From: Yanshouia hominis
Lineage (GTDB): Bacteria; Bacillota; Clostridia; Oscillospirales; Ruminococcaceae
Assembly: GCA_014385025.1 (NCBI GenBank)
Contig: JACRTB010000025.1
Span: 1-36,452, forward strand
Direction of reading: 5' to 3'
Length of the DNA: 36,452 bases
The notes below the pieces were generated by a model. The model was not told the origin of the DNA and ran no database searches. It was given only the letters and a program-made list of their open reading frames with translations. Shown here piece after piece: positions 7,599 to 15,550 of the stretch. How positions within the stretch are numbered: the stretch's first letter is position 1; every line of letters begins with the position of its first letter. The translations under genes were made by a program, and so were the position numbers.

Positions 7599-8426
7599 AT
7601 GGGCTACACAACAAACGATATCGCGCGAATCCGCGAAAAAGCCAGAGAGATCAGGCGGGACAGCATTTCCATGATTCATCTGGCCGGTGCCGGACATCCC
7701 GGCGGATCCCTTTCGGCGGCGGATCTCATTGCCGCGCTGTATTTCAAAGAGCTGCGCATCGACCCGCGGAACCCGCAGTGGCCGGACCGCGACCGCTTCA
7801 TTCTCTCAAAGGGGCACTGCTGCCCCGCGCTCTATGCCGCGCTGTGCGGCAGGGGATACTTCGGGCGGGAGCAGCTCGAAACCCTGCGGGAATATCACTC
7901 GATGCTGCAGGGGCATCCCGACATGCGCAAAACCCCGGGGTTGGACATGTCAAGCGGTTCGCTGGGAAACGGACTTTCCTGCGGGCTGGGGATGGCGATG
8001 GCCGCCCGATGGAAACAGAAGGATTACCGCGTCTATGTTCTGCTGGGGGACGGTGAATGCGAGGAAGGGGAGGTATGGGAGGCCGCAATGGCCGCCGCGC
8101 ACCACCACATGTCTCAGCTGACCGCCATTGTGGACATCAACGGACTGCAGCTCACCGGCCCCACTCAGGAGGTCATGAATCTCGGAGATCTTGCAGCGAA
8201 GTTCCGGGCCTTCGGATGGAACACCAGCGAAATTAACGGGCACGACGTCGAACAGATTCTCCGGGCACTCGATTACGCCCGGGAAACCGATGGTCCCACC
8301 GCGATTTTGGCCCACACCGTGAAGGGCAAGGGGGTCTCCTTCATGGAAAACAGGGTCGAGTGGCATGGAAAAGCTCCTAGCGATCAGGAAGCGGCCCGTG
8401 CGATCGAAGAAATCATGAGAGCCTGA
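7599..8426 (+). CDS. Transketolase, N-terminal subunit
   Basis: A 275-residue ThDP-binding half of a split transketolase, which moves two-carbon units between sugar phosphates in the cytoplasm. Motifs: GAGHPGGSLSAADLIAALYF near the N-terminus, DRDRFILSKGHCCPALYAAL, the ThDP/Mg motif GDGECEEGEVWEAA, and IVDINGLQLTG. The ATG at 7599 has AAGGAGG seven bases upstream; a longer frame from 7482 would include AT-rich promoter DNA and is rejected. The partner gene starts 15 bp downstream. Split transketolases are common in Firmicutes catabolic clusters. With no pentose genes adjacent, the enzyme may serve general pentose-phosphate interconversion or a special ketol substrate. Confidence 0.92.
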   Translation: MGYTTNDIARIREKAREIRRDSISMIHLAGAGHPGGSLSAADLIAALYFKELRIDPRNPQWPDRDRFILSKGHCCPALYAALCGRGYFGREQLETLREYHSMLQGHPDMRKTPGLDMSSGSLGNGLSCGLGMAMAARWKQKDYRVYVLLGDGECEEGEVWEAAMAAAHHHMSQLTAIVDINGLQLTGPTQEVMNLGDLAAKFRAFGWNTSEINGHDVEQILRALDYARETDGPTAILAHTVKGKGVSFMENRVEWHGKAPSDQEAARAIEEIMRA

Positions 8427-8441
8427 GGGAGGAACCAAACA

Positions 8442-9368
8442 ATGCTTGCTACAAGAATGGCATTCGGCAATGAACTGCTGGAAATCGCAAAGACCGACGA
8501 CCGCTTTATGATCTGTAATCCCGACACCAAGTCCTGCAACCTGGAAAATTTTGACCAATTTTTTCCGGGGCGTTCCTTCACCTTCGGCATTGCGGAGCAG
8601 AACCTCGTGGCCGCCGCCGCAGGAGCCGCCAGCTGCGGGTGCAAGGTGTATGTACCGACCTTCTCGGTTTTTCTGACGCTGCGCGCCTGCGAACAGATTC
8701 GTACCTTTGTCTGCTATCCCAGACTCAACGTGACGCTGCTCGGCACCCACTCCGGTTTGCAGGTCGGACAGGACGGCGGAACTCATATCTGCTGCGAGGA
8801 TGTGGGGGTGATGCGCTCACTCGCCAATATGACCGTCGTTCAGCCCTCGGATTCCGTCACTGCCCGGGCCATCGCGCGCTGGTCGGTCGGTTTTGAGGGC
8901 CCGCTCTATGTTCGGCTGCACCGCAGTCCGGTCGAGGAGGTGCATCCCGAAAACTATGAATTCCACTTTGGAAAGGCGGAAATTCTGCGGGATTACGGCA
9001 GCGATGTAACCCTGATCGCCACAGGAATCATGCTGCCCAGAACCCTGCACGCGGCGGAAGCTCTGCGGGAGATGGGCATCGGCGCCAAGGTGCTGGAGGT
9101 CCACACCATCAAGCCGATTGACACGCAGGGGGTTGTCTCCGCGGCTAAAGCAACCCGCGGCGTTGTCACCGTCGAGGATCACTCGATTTTCGGCGGACTC
9201 GGTTCGGCGGTGGCAGAGGTGCTGTCACAGCACTGCCCCACCCGGCTGAAGATGATCGGCGTGCAGGACGCCTTCGGCGAGTCGGCCAAGGACCCCGAAA
9301 CTCTTTACGCCGCCCACCACATGACCGAGGGGGATATCATCCGCGCCGCACAGGAGCTGATGAATTAG
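8442..9368 (+). CDS. Transketolase, C-terminal subunit
   Basis: A 308-residue partner of the preceding gene. It has the pyrimidine-binding domain (about 5-165), with FTFGIAEQNLVAAAAGAA containing the conserved catalytic Glu, GTHSGLQVGQDGGTH, and the C-terminal transketolase domain (about 185-305) with EVHTIKPID and VTVEDHSIFGGLGSA. The ATG at 8442 follows a GGGAGGA site. Together the two halves equal one full-length transketolase. A heteromeric enzyme controlled by the divergent LysR regulator is the simplest reading. Confidence 0.92.
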   Translation: MLATRMAFGNELLEIAKTDDRFMICNPDTKSCNLENFDQFFPGRSFTFGIAEQNLVAAAAGAASCGCKVYVPTFSVFLTLRACEQIRTFVCYPRLNVTLLGTHSGLQVGQDGGTHICCEDVGVMRSLANMTVVQPSDSVTARAIARWSVGFEGPLYVRLHRSPVEEVHPENYEFHFGKAEILRDYGSDVTLIATGIMLPRTLHAAEALREMGIGAKVLEVHTIKPIDTQGVVSAAKATRGVVTVEDHSIFGGLGSAVAEVLSQHCPTRLKMIGVQDAFGESAKDPETLYAAHHMTEGDIIRAAQELMN

Positions 9369-9680
9369 GTAATTTATGTAAATTTCTTCATAAGTCTCCT
9401 ATTTTCTTGCTTTTTCTGGTAAAATTGTTGCATTACCTTTTGTGTTTCCAGAGAGGTCATTTTCTCTTTGGCATTTCTGACTAAAAGTTTCGATATCCTC
9501 CTATTCAAAATATACGATTCTTTTCTCGGGCGGTCTTTCCTGCAAAAAAGTCCTTGCATTTGGGAAAAAAATCGTTTAATCTTTGATTTAGGATACAATA
9601 TGAAATTCTAAATTAAATCCAGTATCGAATTTCACAAAAATCCAAATTCGGCTCGGCACGAAACAAAGAGGAGGAAACTT
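9369..9680 (+). promoter_or_regulatory. AT-rich promoter region of the TRAP operon, with operator copy 2 at 9589-9610
   Basis: This 312-bp gap contains TAGGATAC, six bases, AAATTCTA at 9589-9610. It matches the perfect palindrome upstream of the E1/E2 operon in the whole left half-site and six of eight right half-site bases, with identical spacing. A TACAAT that could be a -10 box overlaps it (9594-9599), but I see no good -35. No clear terminator for the transketolase genes is visible. A 74-codon minus-strand frame here has a TTG start without a ribosome binding site and is not called. Confidence 0.5.
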
Positions 9681-11609
9681 ATGAGCCTTTTGTCCACCCT
9701 CGGGGTCGGAACAGAAGACAACAAAAAAGTTGCGCGGCAGCTTAACGGCCCGCTCGACCGGATTGTCTCAGTTCTGGCCATCGCCATGACCGTCTACCAC
9801 ATCTATGCCGCAATTTTCGGCATTCCGGAATGGCTGGTCCACCGGCCGCTCCATGTCGTCTTCGCCCTGAGCATCGGTTTCCTGACCTATAAAGCGGGAA
9901 AACGAAAGGATACCTCGGTCGGCGTTGCTATCGATCTTCTGCTTGCCCTTGCCTCCGTCAGTGTCTATGTCTACATTCTGATGAACTTTAAGCGGTTTTC
10001 CTATTATCAGTTCATGGTCACAAAGCTCAATGCGATGGACTATTTTATGATCGTCCTGACCTTCCTGCTGATTTTTGAGCTGACCCGGCGAACCACGGGC
10101 TGGTCCATTATTATCGTGGGGCTGGTCTTTATGGGCTACACCCTCTATGCCAAGTACATGCCGTCGGTCATCCGGGGCGCGAGCGTCAGCCTGAAAAACT
10201 ATCTCTCTTATATGTTCTGTGTCTCTGACGGACTTTTCGGCTCCACCGTCAATATCTCTTCCACTTATGTTTTTCTTTTTATTGTGTTCGGCGTGTTTTT
10301 GGAAAAGAGCGGCGTCGGCGGCTATTTCATTGACTTCGCCACCCAGTGCACCGCCGGTCTGCGCGGCGGCGCCGCAAAGGCTTCGATTCTGGCCAGCGGG
10401 CTGTTCGGATCGATTTCCGGCTCCGCTGTGGCGAACGTCTATGCCACCGGCACCTTTACCATCCCTCTGATGAAAAAGACCGGCTTCAAAAATGAGGTCG
10501 CCGGCGCCACCGAAGCGGTCGCCTCCTCCGGCGGCGCGATCATGCCGCCCGTTATGGGTTCCACCGCCTTTTTGATGGCCGACTTTCTGGGTGTTTCCTA
10601 TGCCGCCATCTGCAAAGCCGCTCTGATTCCGGCAATTCTGTATTACCTCTCGCTCTGGTTTATGCTGGATCTCGAAGCTGTCAAAATGGGAATGAAGCGG
10701 GTTCCAAAATCCGAACGCCCGTTTTTTGACGGCAAGGCTTTCATTAAAAAGATCTACATGGTTGCGCCGATTGTCGTCATTATCGTCGTTGTGCTCTCCG
10801 GCAAGTCGGTCTTCCGCGCGGCGTTTCTCGCCATCGTCACCACGATTATCGTCGGCTTGATTCATGATCGTAAGAGTATGTCTCTGCGGGGGCTGCTGAA
10901 TATTCTGGATGAATCGGGAAGACAGTCGGTTTCGATTGCAATCGCTCTGACCTGTGCCTCGATCGTCGTCGGAACCATCAATCTGACCGGCGTTGGCCTG
11001 AAGCTGACCTCGCTGATTATCCGTGTGGCCGGCAGCTCGATGTGGCTGGTTCTTCTGCTCACAATGATTATCACCATCATCCTCGGCATGGGCCTGCCCA
11101 CTCCCGCGGCCTATATGCTCGTCGCGGTCTTTGCCCCGAAGGCGCTGCAGCAGTTTGGCCTGCCCGATATCACCGCGCATATGTTCTGCTTCTACTATGC
11201 GGCGTTTTCAACCATTACCCCGCCGGTTGCAATGGCCGCTTATGCGGGCGGCAATCTGGCCGGCGCGCCGGCGACGAAAACCGGTTTTGTTGCCTGCCGA
11301 CTGGGAATGGCAGCGTTCATCATTCCATGGGTCTTCTCCCTGTCCGGCGCTCTGCTGATGCAGGGAACTCCGCTGCAGATTATCCAGGCAACGATTACCG
11401 CGCTGATCGGTACCTATGCGCTGGCAAGCGGCGCACAGGGGTTCTTTCTGGAACAGCGGCTCCCCTGGTTCATGCGGGGAATCGCGCTGGCCTGCGCCTT
11501 GTGCATGATCATCAGCGGGACTCTCACCGATCTGATCGGTGTGGCACTGCTGGCCGTTCTGATCATCTATGTAAAATTTTTAGCGAAGGGCAAAGCGATT
11601 GCCGCCTAG
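9681..11609 (+). CDS. TRAP transporter fused permease (DctQ-DctM, TAXI type)
   Basis: A 642-residue integral membrane protein in which the small four-helix and large twelve-helix TRAP subunits are fused, the usual form of the partner of TAXI binding proteins. It imports an organic acid using a cation gradient. The N-terminal third has helices at about 28-45, 52-70, 80-98 and 108-140. The DctM part includes FGSISGSAVANVYATGTFTI, TEAVASSGGAIMPPVMGSTAF and the second pseudo-repeat MGLPTPAAYMLVAVF followed by STITPPVAMAAYAGG. The ATG at 9681 has GAGGAGGAAA in front. The binding-protein gene follows 44 bp later. The substrate is unknown; relatives take up glutamate/2-oxoglutarate-like or other small acids. 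Confidence 0.93.
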   Translation: MSLLSTLGVGTEDNKKVARQLNGPLDRIVSVLAIAMTVYHIYAAIFGIPEWLVHRPLHVVFALSIGFLTYKAGKRKDTSVGVAIDLLLALASVSVYVYILMNFKRFSYYQFMVTKLNAMDYFMIVLTFLLIFELTRRTTGWSIIIVGLVFMGYTLYAKYMPSVIRGASVSLKNYLSYMFCVSDGLFGSTVNISSTYVFLFIVFGVFLEKSGVGGYFIDFATQCTAGLRGGAAKASILASGLFGSISGSAVANVYATGTFTIPLMKKTGFKNEVAGATEAVASSGGAIMPPVMGSTAFLMADFLGVSYAAICKAALIPAILYYLSLWFMLDLEAVKMGMKRVPKSERPFFDGKAFIKKIYMVAPIVVIIVVVLSGKSVFRAAFLAIVTTIIVGLIHDRKSMSLRGLLNILDESGRQSVSIAIALTCASIVVGTINLTGVGLKLTSLIIRVAGSSMWLVLLLTMIITIILGMGLPTPAAYMLVAVFAPKALQQFGLPDITAHMFCFYYAAFSTITPPVAMAAYAGGNLAGAPATKTGFVACRLGMAAFIIPWVFSLSGALLMQGTPLQIIQATITALIGTYALASGAQGFFLEQRLPWFMRGIALACALCMIISGTLTDLIGVALLAVLIIYVKFLAKGKAIAA

Positions 11610-11653
11610 CCTCTCTGCTTGAAATTGAACCAAAATATTGAGGAGGAAAAAGT

Positions 11654-12721
11654 GTGAAAAGGATTTTAACGATTGCCCTGGCCATGATGATGGCATTGTC
11701 CCTCGCAGCCTGCGGCGGGAGTTCCACTCCCCCTGCGTCCTCCGCGGCCCCCGCTTCTTCGGCCGCACCCGCATCCTCTGCCGCCCCTGCTTCCTCTGAG
11801 GCCACCGGCGGTTTCAAAGAGATGGAAGAGGCCTACCTGACCGTGGCCGCCGGCGCCAATGGCGGCGGTTGGTACATCATGGGCGCCGCCTTCAACGATG
11901 CCTGGGAACAGAATCTTCCCGTCCACATGACCCTGATTCCCGGCGGCGGCTCAAGCAATCCCGCTCTGGTCAACGACGGCACCGACGTCCAGATCGGCTT
12001 CACCTATGTGGCGACGGCCGCATCCGCCGTCAAGGGACAGTTCGAGTTTGACGGAGCTCCCTGCGCCGATATGGTCGCCCTTGGCTCGCTGAACATCAAG
12101 CAGTATCTGACCATCAACACCACCGCGGATTTCACCAGCGTTGAGGATATGATCGCCAATCCCAAGAGCCTGAAGATTGCGGTCGGCCCCCGCGCGGGCG
12201 GCAACGAAATCATGCTCAACCGCTATCTGGAAGCCGCCGGCACCAGCCTCGACAACCTTGCGGCCGCCGGCGCCGACGTGCAGTATATCTCCACCAGCGA
12301 AGGGATGACCGCCATCAAGGATGGTGTGATCAACACCACCAACTATATCAGCGCACCGCCGCTGAGCTCTCTGGTCGAAGCTCTGGCCTCGGTGAAGATG
12401 TCCTTCATCGGCCTGGACGAGGCCACTGCCCAGAAGGTTTGCGAAAAGTACGGCTATGGATACGGCCCTCTCGCCGCCGGCACCTATCAGTATCAGGACG
12501 AGGACCTCTATACCCTGTATGACACGGTAATTCTGGTTGTGAATAAGAATGTCGACGACGCTGTCGCCTACAATCTTGCCAAGGTCCTCTCCGAAAACCG
12601 CGACAGCTTTGTTGCCGCCTATGCCGGTCTCGAGGCCTTTGATCCCGCCGCTCTCGCCGACTGCGGCATCGAGCTGCATCCCGGCGCAAAGGCCTTCTAT
12701 GAGGAAGCCGGTATCCTGTAA
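11654..12721 (+). CDS. TAXI-family TRAP solute-binding lipoprotein
   Basis: A 355-residue extracytoplasmic binding protein. The start is GTG at 11654 with AGGAGG seven bases upstream. The signal peptide ends in the lipobox LAAC (C20). Next comes a low-complexity linker with three near-exact repeats of PASSAA, then the TAXI domain (from about 60), with AAGANGGGWYIMGAAFNDAW, PGGGSSNPALVNDGTDVQIG and VGPRAGGNEIMLNRYLEAAG. It delivers substrate to the fused permease encoded just upstream. The protein would be anchored in the outer leaflet of the membrane. Its ligand cannot be inferred from sequence. Confidence 0.92.
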   Translation: MKRILTIALAMMMALSLAACGGSSTPPASSAAPASSAAPASSAAPASSEATGGFKEMEEAYLTVAAGANGGGWYIMGAAFNDAWEQNLPVHMTLIPGGGSSNPALVNDGTDVQIGFTYVATAASAVKGQFEFDGAPCADMVALGSLNIKQYLTINTTADFTSVEDMIANPKSLKIAVGPRAGGNEIMLNRYLEAAGTSLDNLAAAGADVQYISTSEGMTAIKDGVINTTNYISAPPLSSLVEALASVKMSFIGLDEATAQKVCEKYGYGYGPLAAGTYQYQDEDLYTLYDTVILVVNKNVDDAVAYNLAKVLSENRDSFVAAYAGLEAFDPAALADCGIELHPGAKAFYEEAGIL

Positions 12722-12748
12722 TCCTTTCTATCCGACACATCGCAGCAT

Positions 12749-12781
12749 GGGGGCCAAGGAGCATTGTTTTCCTTGGCCCCC
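12749..12781 (+). terminator. Perfect 12-bp hairpin after the TAXI gene
   Basis: GGGGGCCAAGGA and its exact complement enclose a 9-nt loop. Only a weak T content follows, so it is probably a partial terminator or an mRNA-stabilising hairpin that gives more binding protein than downstream dehydrogenase. Confidence 0.6.
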
Positions 12782-12838
12782 GTTCCATTCTCCGAAGGCC
12801 TGTTTTCGAAAATTTTATTGTGGGGTGAAGCCAAGCAT

Positions 12839-13591
12839 ATGAGACTGGAAAATAAGGTAATCGCTGTAACCGGGGGCGCCGACGGAATCGGCCGGGCACT
12901 CGCATTTGGAGCCGCGCGGGAGGGAGCAGCCGCCGTTCTGGCCGACATCGACGCGGCAAAGCTCGAGCAGACAAAATCCGACATGCGCGCGGCGGGACTC
13001 TCCTGCGAGACATACCGGATGGACGCATCCGATGAGGAGCAGATTGAAGCGGTAGTCGCCGGACTCCTGCAGAAATTTGGACGCATCGACGGATGGGTGA
13101 ACAATGCGGGGGTTTCCGGCAAGACGGCTCTGCTTGAAACCAGCAGCGCCGAATTTGACAAGGTCATCTCGGTCAATCTCAAAGGGGTATTCCTCTGCTG
13201 CCGTGCCGTCGGTCGGGTAATGGCCGGTCAGGGGCACGGTTCGATCGTCAACATCGCCTCGGTGGCGGGGCGCAGCGGAGGCGGCCTGATGGGGACGAGC
13301 GTCTATGCAGCCTCCAAGGGAGGCGTTATCGCCTTCACCAAGGGAATTGCCCGGGAACTCGCATCGGTAAATGTCCGGGTCAACGCCATCGCACCCGGTT
13401 CCATCGATACGCCGATGACAACGGTTGGCCGGGATCCGGAAAGCTACGCTCAGAGCCTTCGGAAGATTCCCCTGCACCGCCGCGGAAATCCGGAAGAACT
13501 TGTCGGCGCCGCGGTCCTCCTTCTTTCGGATGAGTCCTCTTTCATGACAGGGGCAACGCTGGATGTGAATGGCGGATCCTTTATGTATTAA
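12839..13591 (+). CDS. Short-chain dehydrogenase/reductase (SDR), classical type
   Basis: A 250-residue NAD(P)-dependent oxidoreductase, the usual length of the classical SDR family. It has the cofactor motif TGGADGIG near residue 10, an acidic residue after beta-strand 2 (ADIDAAK, suggesting NAD), NNAG, the catalytic Ser in NIASVAGRSG, YAASKGG with the Tyr/Lys pair, and the C-terminal TGATLDVNGG. The start chosen is ATG 12839 after GGGGTGA; the frame is open further upstream but runs into the hairpin. It lies between the TAXI transporter and the GntR regulator, so it probably oxidises or reduces the imported compound. A specific substrate cannot be assigned. Confidence 0.9.
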   Translation: MRLENKVIAVTGGADGIGRALAFGAAREGAAAVLADIDAAKLEQTKSDMRAAGLSCETYRMDASDEEQIEAVVAGLLQKFGRIDGWVNNAGVSGKTALLETSSAEFDKVISVNLKGVFLCCRAVGRVMAGQGHGSIVNIASVAGRSGGGLMGTSVYAASKGGVIAFTKGIARELASVNVRVNAIAPGSIDTPMTTVGRDPESYAQSLRKIPLHRRGNPEELVGAAVLLLSDESSFMTGATLDVNGGSFMY

Positions 13592-13612
13592 TGCAAAAAT
13601 CATTTGCCAAGA

Positions 13613-13641
13613 TTGACTTTTGTTAAGATTTCGTTTAGGAT
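13613..13641 (+). promoter_or_regulatory. Promoter of the gntR gene at 13707
   Basis: TTGACT (13613-13618) and TAGGAT (13636-13641) with a 17-bp spacer. The -10 box and the spacing are the same as in the E1/E2 operon promoter. Confidence 0.65.
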
Positions 13642-13657
13642 ATATTTTAGAATACAA
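13636..13657. promoter_or_regulatory. Inverted-repeat operator, copy 3
   Basis: TAGGATAT, six bases, GAATACAA: the same left half-site and spacing as at 5874-5895 and 9589-9610, again overlapping the -10 box. Its place directly upstream of gntR points to autoregulation. Confidence 0.6.
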
Positions 13658-13706
13658 ACAAAATTTCTGAAACGGTTTTGCGCCGGCTTCAGGCGAGAGG
13701 TACGTT

Positions 13707-14441
13707 ATGAACGAGGCAAAGGAAAACGGAAAAAAGATGTCCCTCGAAAACGTCGCTTATGAAGAGCTGAAAAATGCGATCGTTGTGGGAATTTACCCTC
13801 CCGGCATCCAGATTGTCGAGGAGCAGATCGCAAACCAGCTCAACATCAGCCGCTCCCCCGTTCGCATCGCCATCAAACGGCTGGAAGCGGAGGGCTTTTT
13901 GGACCGCTATTCCAATAAGCGCATCTATGTTGCCTTTGCCGATGCCAAGCGAACCGTGGATGCCCTGTATATCCGGGAGGCGCTCGAGGGAATGGCGGCA
14001 AGGCTGGCTGCCATCAACCGCACGCAGGAGCATATTGTGCAGCTCCAGAATCTCTTCTCGGTCATGGAGCAGGCCCAGGCCGGTCAGGAGACCTTTGAGC
14101 TGTACCGCAAGGGCATCGACGTTCACCGCCTGCTCTACGCCGCGGCAAACAATCCGCAGCTCGAGAGAATCGGTCTCAACACACTTGAGCAGGAAAGCGT
14201 GTTCAGCTACCGCAGTCTGCTCAAGGACGACAGCCGAAGCCGGGATATGCACGAGGAGCATAAGAAGATCGCCAAATATGTAATCGAGCAGGACGCGGAC
14301 CGTGCGGAGGAAGCCGCCCGCTTTCACATTCACAAGCTGATCGAACGTCTGCGGTCGGCCCAGCCGAACGTCACCTTCGACTCTCCGCTTAGGGGCAGCA
14401 TGCCCCTTCTGGCTCTTCAGCACAAGGAGCCCATCAAATAG
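13707..14441 (+). CDS. GntR-family regulator with FCD-type ligand domain
   Basis: A 244-residue DNA-binding regulator. The N-terminal winged helix-turn-helix (about 12-78) contains VEEQIANQLNISRSPVRIAI and KRLEAEGFLDR. The C-terminal all-helical FCD domain (about 85-215) keeps the D/H/H/H metal-binding pattern: DVHRLL, EEHKKIAKYV, RFHIHKL. Such proteins usually repress transport and catabolic operons and are released by the substrate acid. The ATG at 13707 has GAGAGG six bases upstream. It is last in the TRAP/SDR cluster but has its own promoter with a palindrome shared with the TRAP and E1/E2 promoters. I infer that it controls all three. The C-terminal tail beyond residue 220 is not conserved. 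Confidence 0.88.
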   Translation: MNEAKENGKKMSLENVAYEELKNAIVVGIYPPGIQIVEEQIANQLNISRSPVRIAIKRLEAEGFLDRYSNKRIYVAFADAKRTVDALYIREALEGMAARLAAINRTQEHIVQLQNLFSVMEQAQAGQETFELYRKGIDVHRLLYAAANNPQLERIGLNTLEQESVFSYRSLLKDDSRSRDMHEEHKKIAKYVIEQDADRAEEAARFHIHKLIERLRSAQPNVTFDSPLRGSMPLLALQHKEPIK

Positions 14442-14496
14442 CGCCTCCTTCAGAGCCTCCTTACAGCATCAGCTCTCCCTCTTTTGAACGCGCGGA

Positions 14497-14546
14497 CAAA
14501 AGCCGCCATGCCATGGGGTGAAAATTCCCACGGCATGGCGGCTTTT
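14497..14546. terminator. Bidirectional intrinsic terminator
   Basis: A 17-bp stem with one mismatch (AGCCGCCATGCCATGGG and its partner) is flanked by AAAA on the left and TTTTT on the right. It can stop both the plus-strand gntR transcript and the nine-gene minus-strand operon that ends at 14579. Confidence 0.88.
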
Positions 14547-14578
14547 TGCAGCTGTTCGGCTCCCATCCGGCGAGCGCT

Positions 14579-15550
14579 TTATCTGAGCAGATCACGGTTG
14601 ACGGGGCTTCTCGGGGGGTTCCCGGTGAGAACCCGCGCGGCCTCCTCCGCGGCCATGCACTGAAGGCTGGAACGCGCTTCCTCACTGTACCAAGCGGCGT
14701 GGCCGGTCAGCAGAAGCTGCGGCATTCCACGCAGAGGGCTGTCTTTGGGCAGCGGCTCGGTTTCAAATACGTCAAGCCCTGCGCCGGCGATTACACCGGA
14801 CCGGAGCGCGTCAATCAGATCCGCCTCGCAGATCAGTCCTCCCCGGGAGGTGTTGATCAGGCAGGCGCTCTTTTTCATTTTGGCAAGCGCCCTCCGGTCG
14901 ATCCAGTGCCTTGTGGAGGGGGTCAGCGGACAGTGGCAGGAAAGGAAATCGCTCTGTGCGAGCAAAGTGTCGAAGTCCACCGGCTCGGCCCCGGCCGCGC
15001 GGATTTTTTCCGGGTCGAGGTAGGGGTCATGGGCGATGACCTTCATGTCGAATGCTTTTGCCCGGATGCAGACCTGCCGCGGAATCCGTCCAAAGCCGAG
15101 CAGACCGAGGGTGCAGCAGCTCAGGCGGGTAATCGGCTTGATTTCCGCATAGCCCCAGCCGCCGGAATGCATTTGCGCCTGCTGCTGGGGTATTTTTTTG
15201 GCGAGGGCAAGCAGAAAAGCAAAGGCATGATTCGCCACGTCCTCGACGCCGTAATCCGGCACGTTGCAGACAAAGATTCCCTTTGCGGTCGCGGCCGCCA
15301 CATCCACGTTATCCACACCGATGCCGTATCGGACGATAACCCGGCACCGCTCCAGAGCGGCGATTACCCGCGCGGTAATCGGAGCATACTGCACAATCAG
15401 GCCGTCGCAGCCGGCGGCCTGGCGGATCACATCTTCCTCGGTTTTGCACTGGAAATCTCTGCATTCGATTCCCGCCGCTTCGAGCACAGCGCGCTCAGCG
15501 GAAATCGTTTCATATTCATAATCGGTAATTGCAACCTTCATGGCATTCAT
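14579..15550 (-). CDS. D-isomer-specific 2-hydroxyacid dehydrogenase
   Basis: A 323-residue NAD-dependent oxidoreductase of the phosphoglycerate dehydrogenase/CtBP superfamily. The central Rossmann domain has LGLLGFGRIPRQV. The catalytic residues are present: Arg in NTSRGG, Glu in DVFETEPLP, and His in LTGHAAWYS. The chosen ATG (15550) overlaps the stop of the upstream AroE-like gene as ATGA, with AAGGAC upstream; the frame is open further upstream but only inside the neighbouring gene. It is last in the galactonate operon, before the terminator. It probably reduces or oxidises a 2-oxo/2-hydroxy acid in this pathway. The substrate is not known. Confidence 0.88.
   Translation of the reverse strand: MNAMKVAITDYEYETISAERAVLEAAGIECRDFQCKTEEDVIRQAAGCDGLIVQYAPITARVIAALERCRVIVRYGIGVDNVDVAAATAKGIFVCNVPDYGVEDVANHAFAFLLALAKKIPQQQAQMHSGGWGYAEIKPITRLSCCTLGLLGFGRIPRQVCIRAKAFDMKVIAHDPYLDPEKIRAAGAEPVDFDTLLAQSDFLSCHCPLTPSTRHWIDRRALAKMKKSACLINTSRGGLICEADLIDALRSGVIAGAGLDVFETEPLPKDSPLRGMPQLLLTGHAAWYSEEARSSLQCMAAEEAARVLTGNPPRSPVNRDLLR

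Noticed and set aside
9374-9598. 74-codon minus-strand frame between transketolase and TRAP genes
   Set aside because: TTG start without ribosome binding site in AT-rich promoter DNA, and it overlaps the operator-like element.
9768-11180. 470-codon antisense frame opposite the TRAP permease
   Set aside because: Mirror of a hydrophobic membrane protein; the translated product is His/Asp/Gln-rich without any domain.
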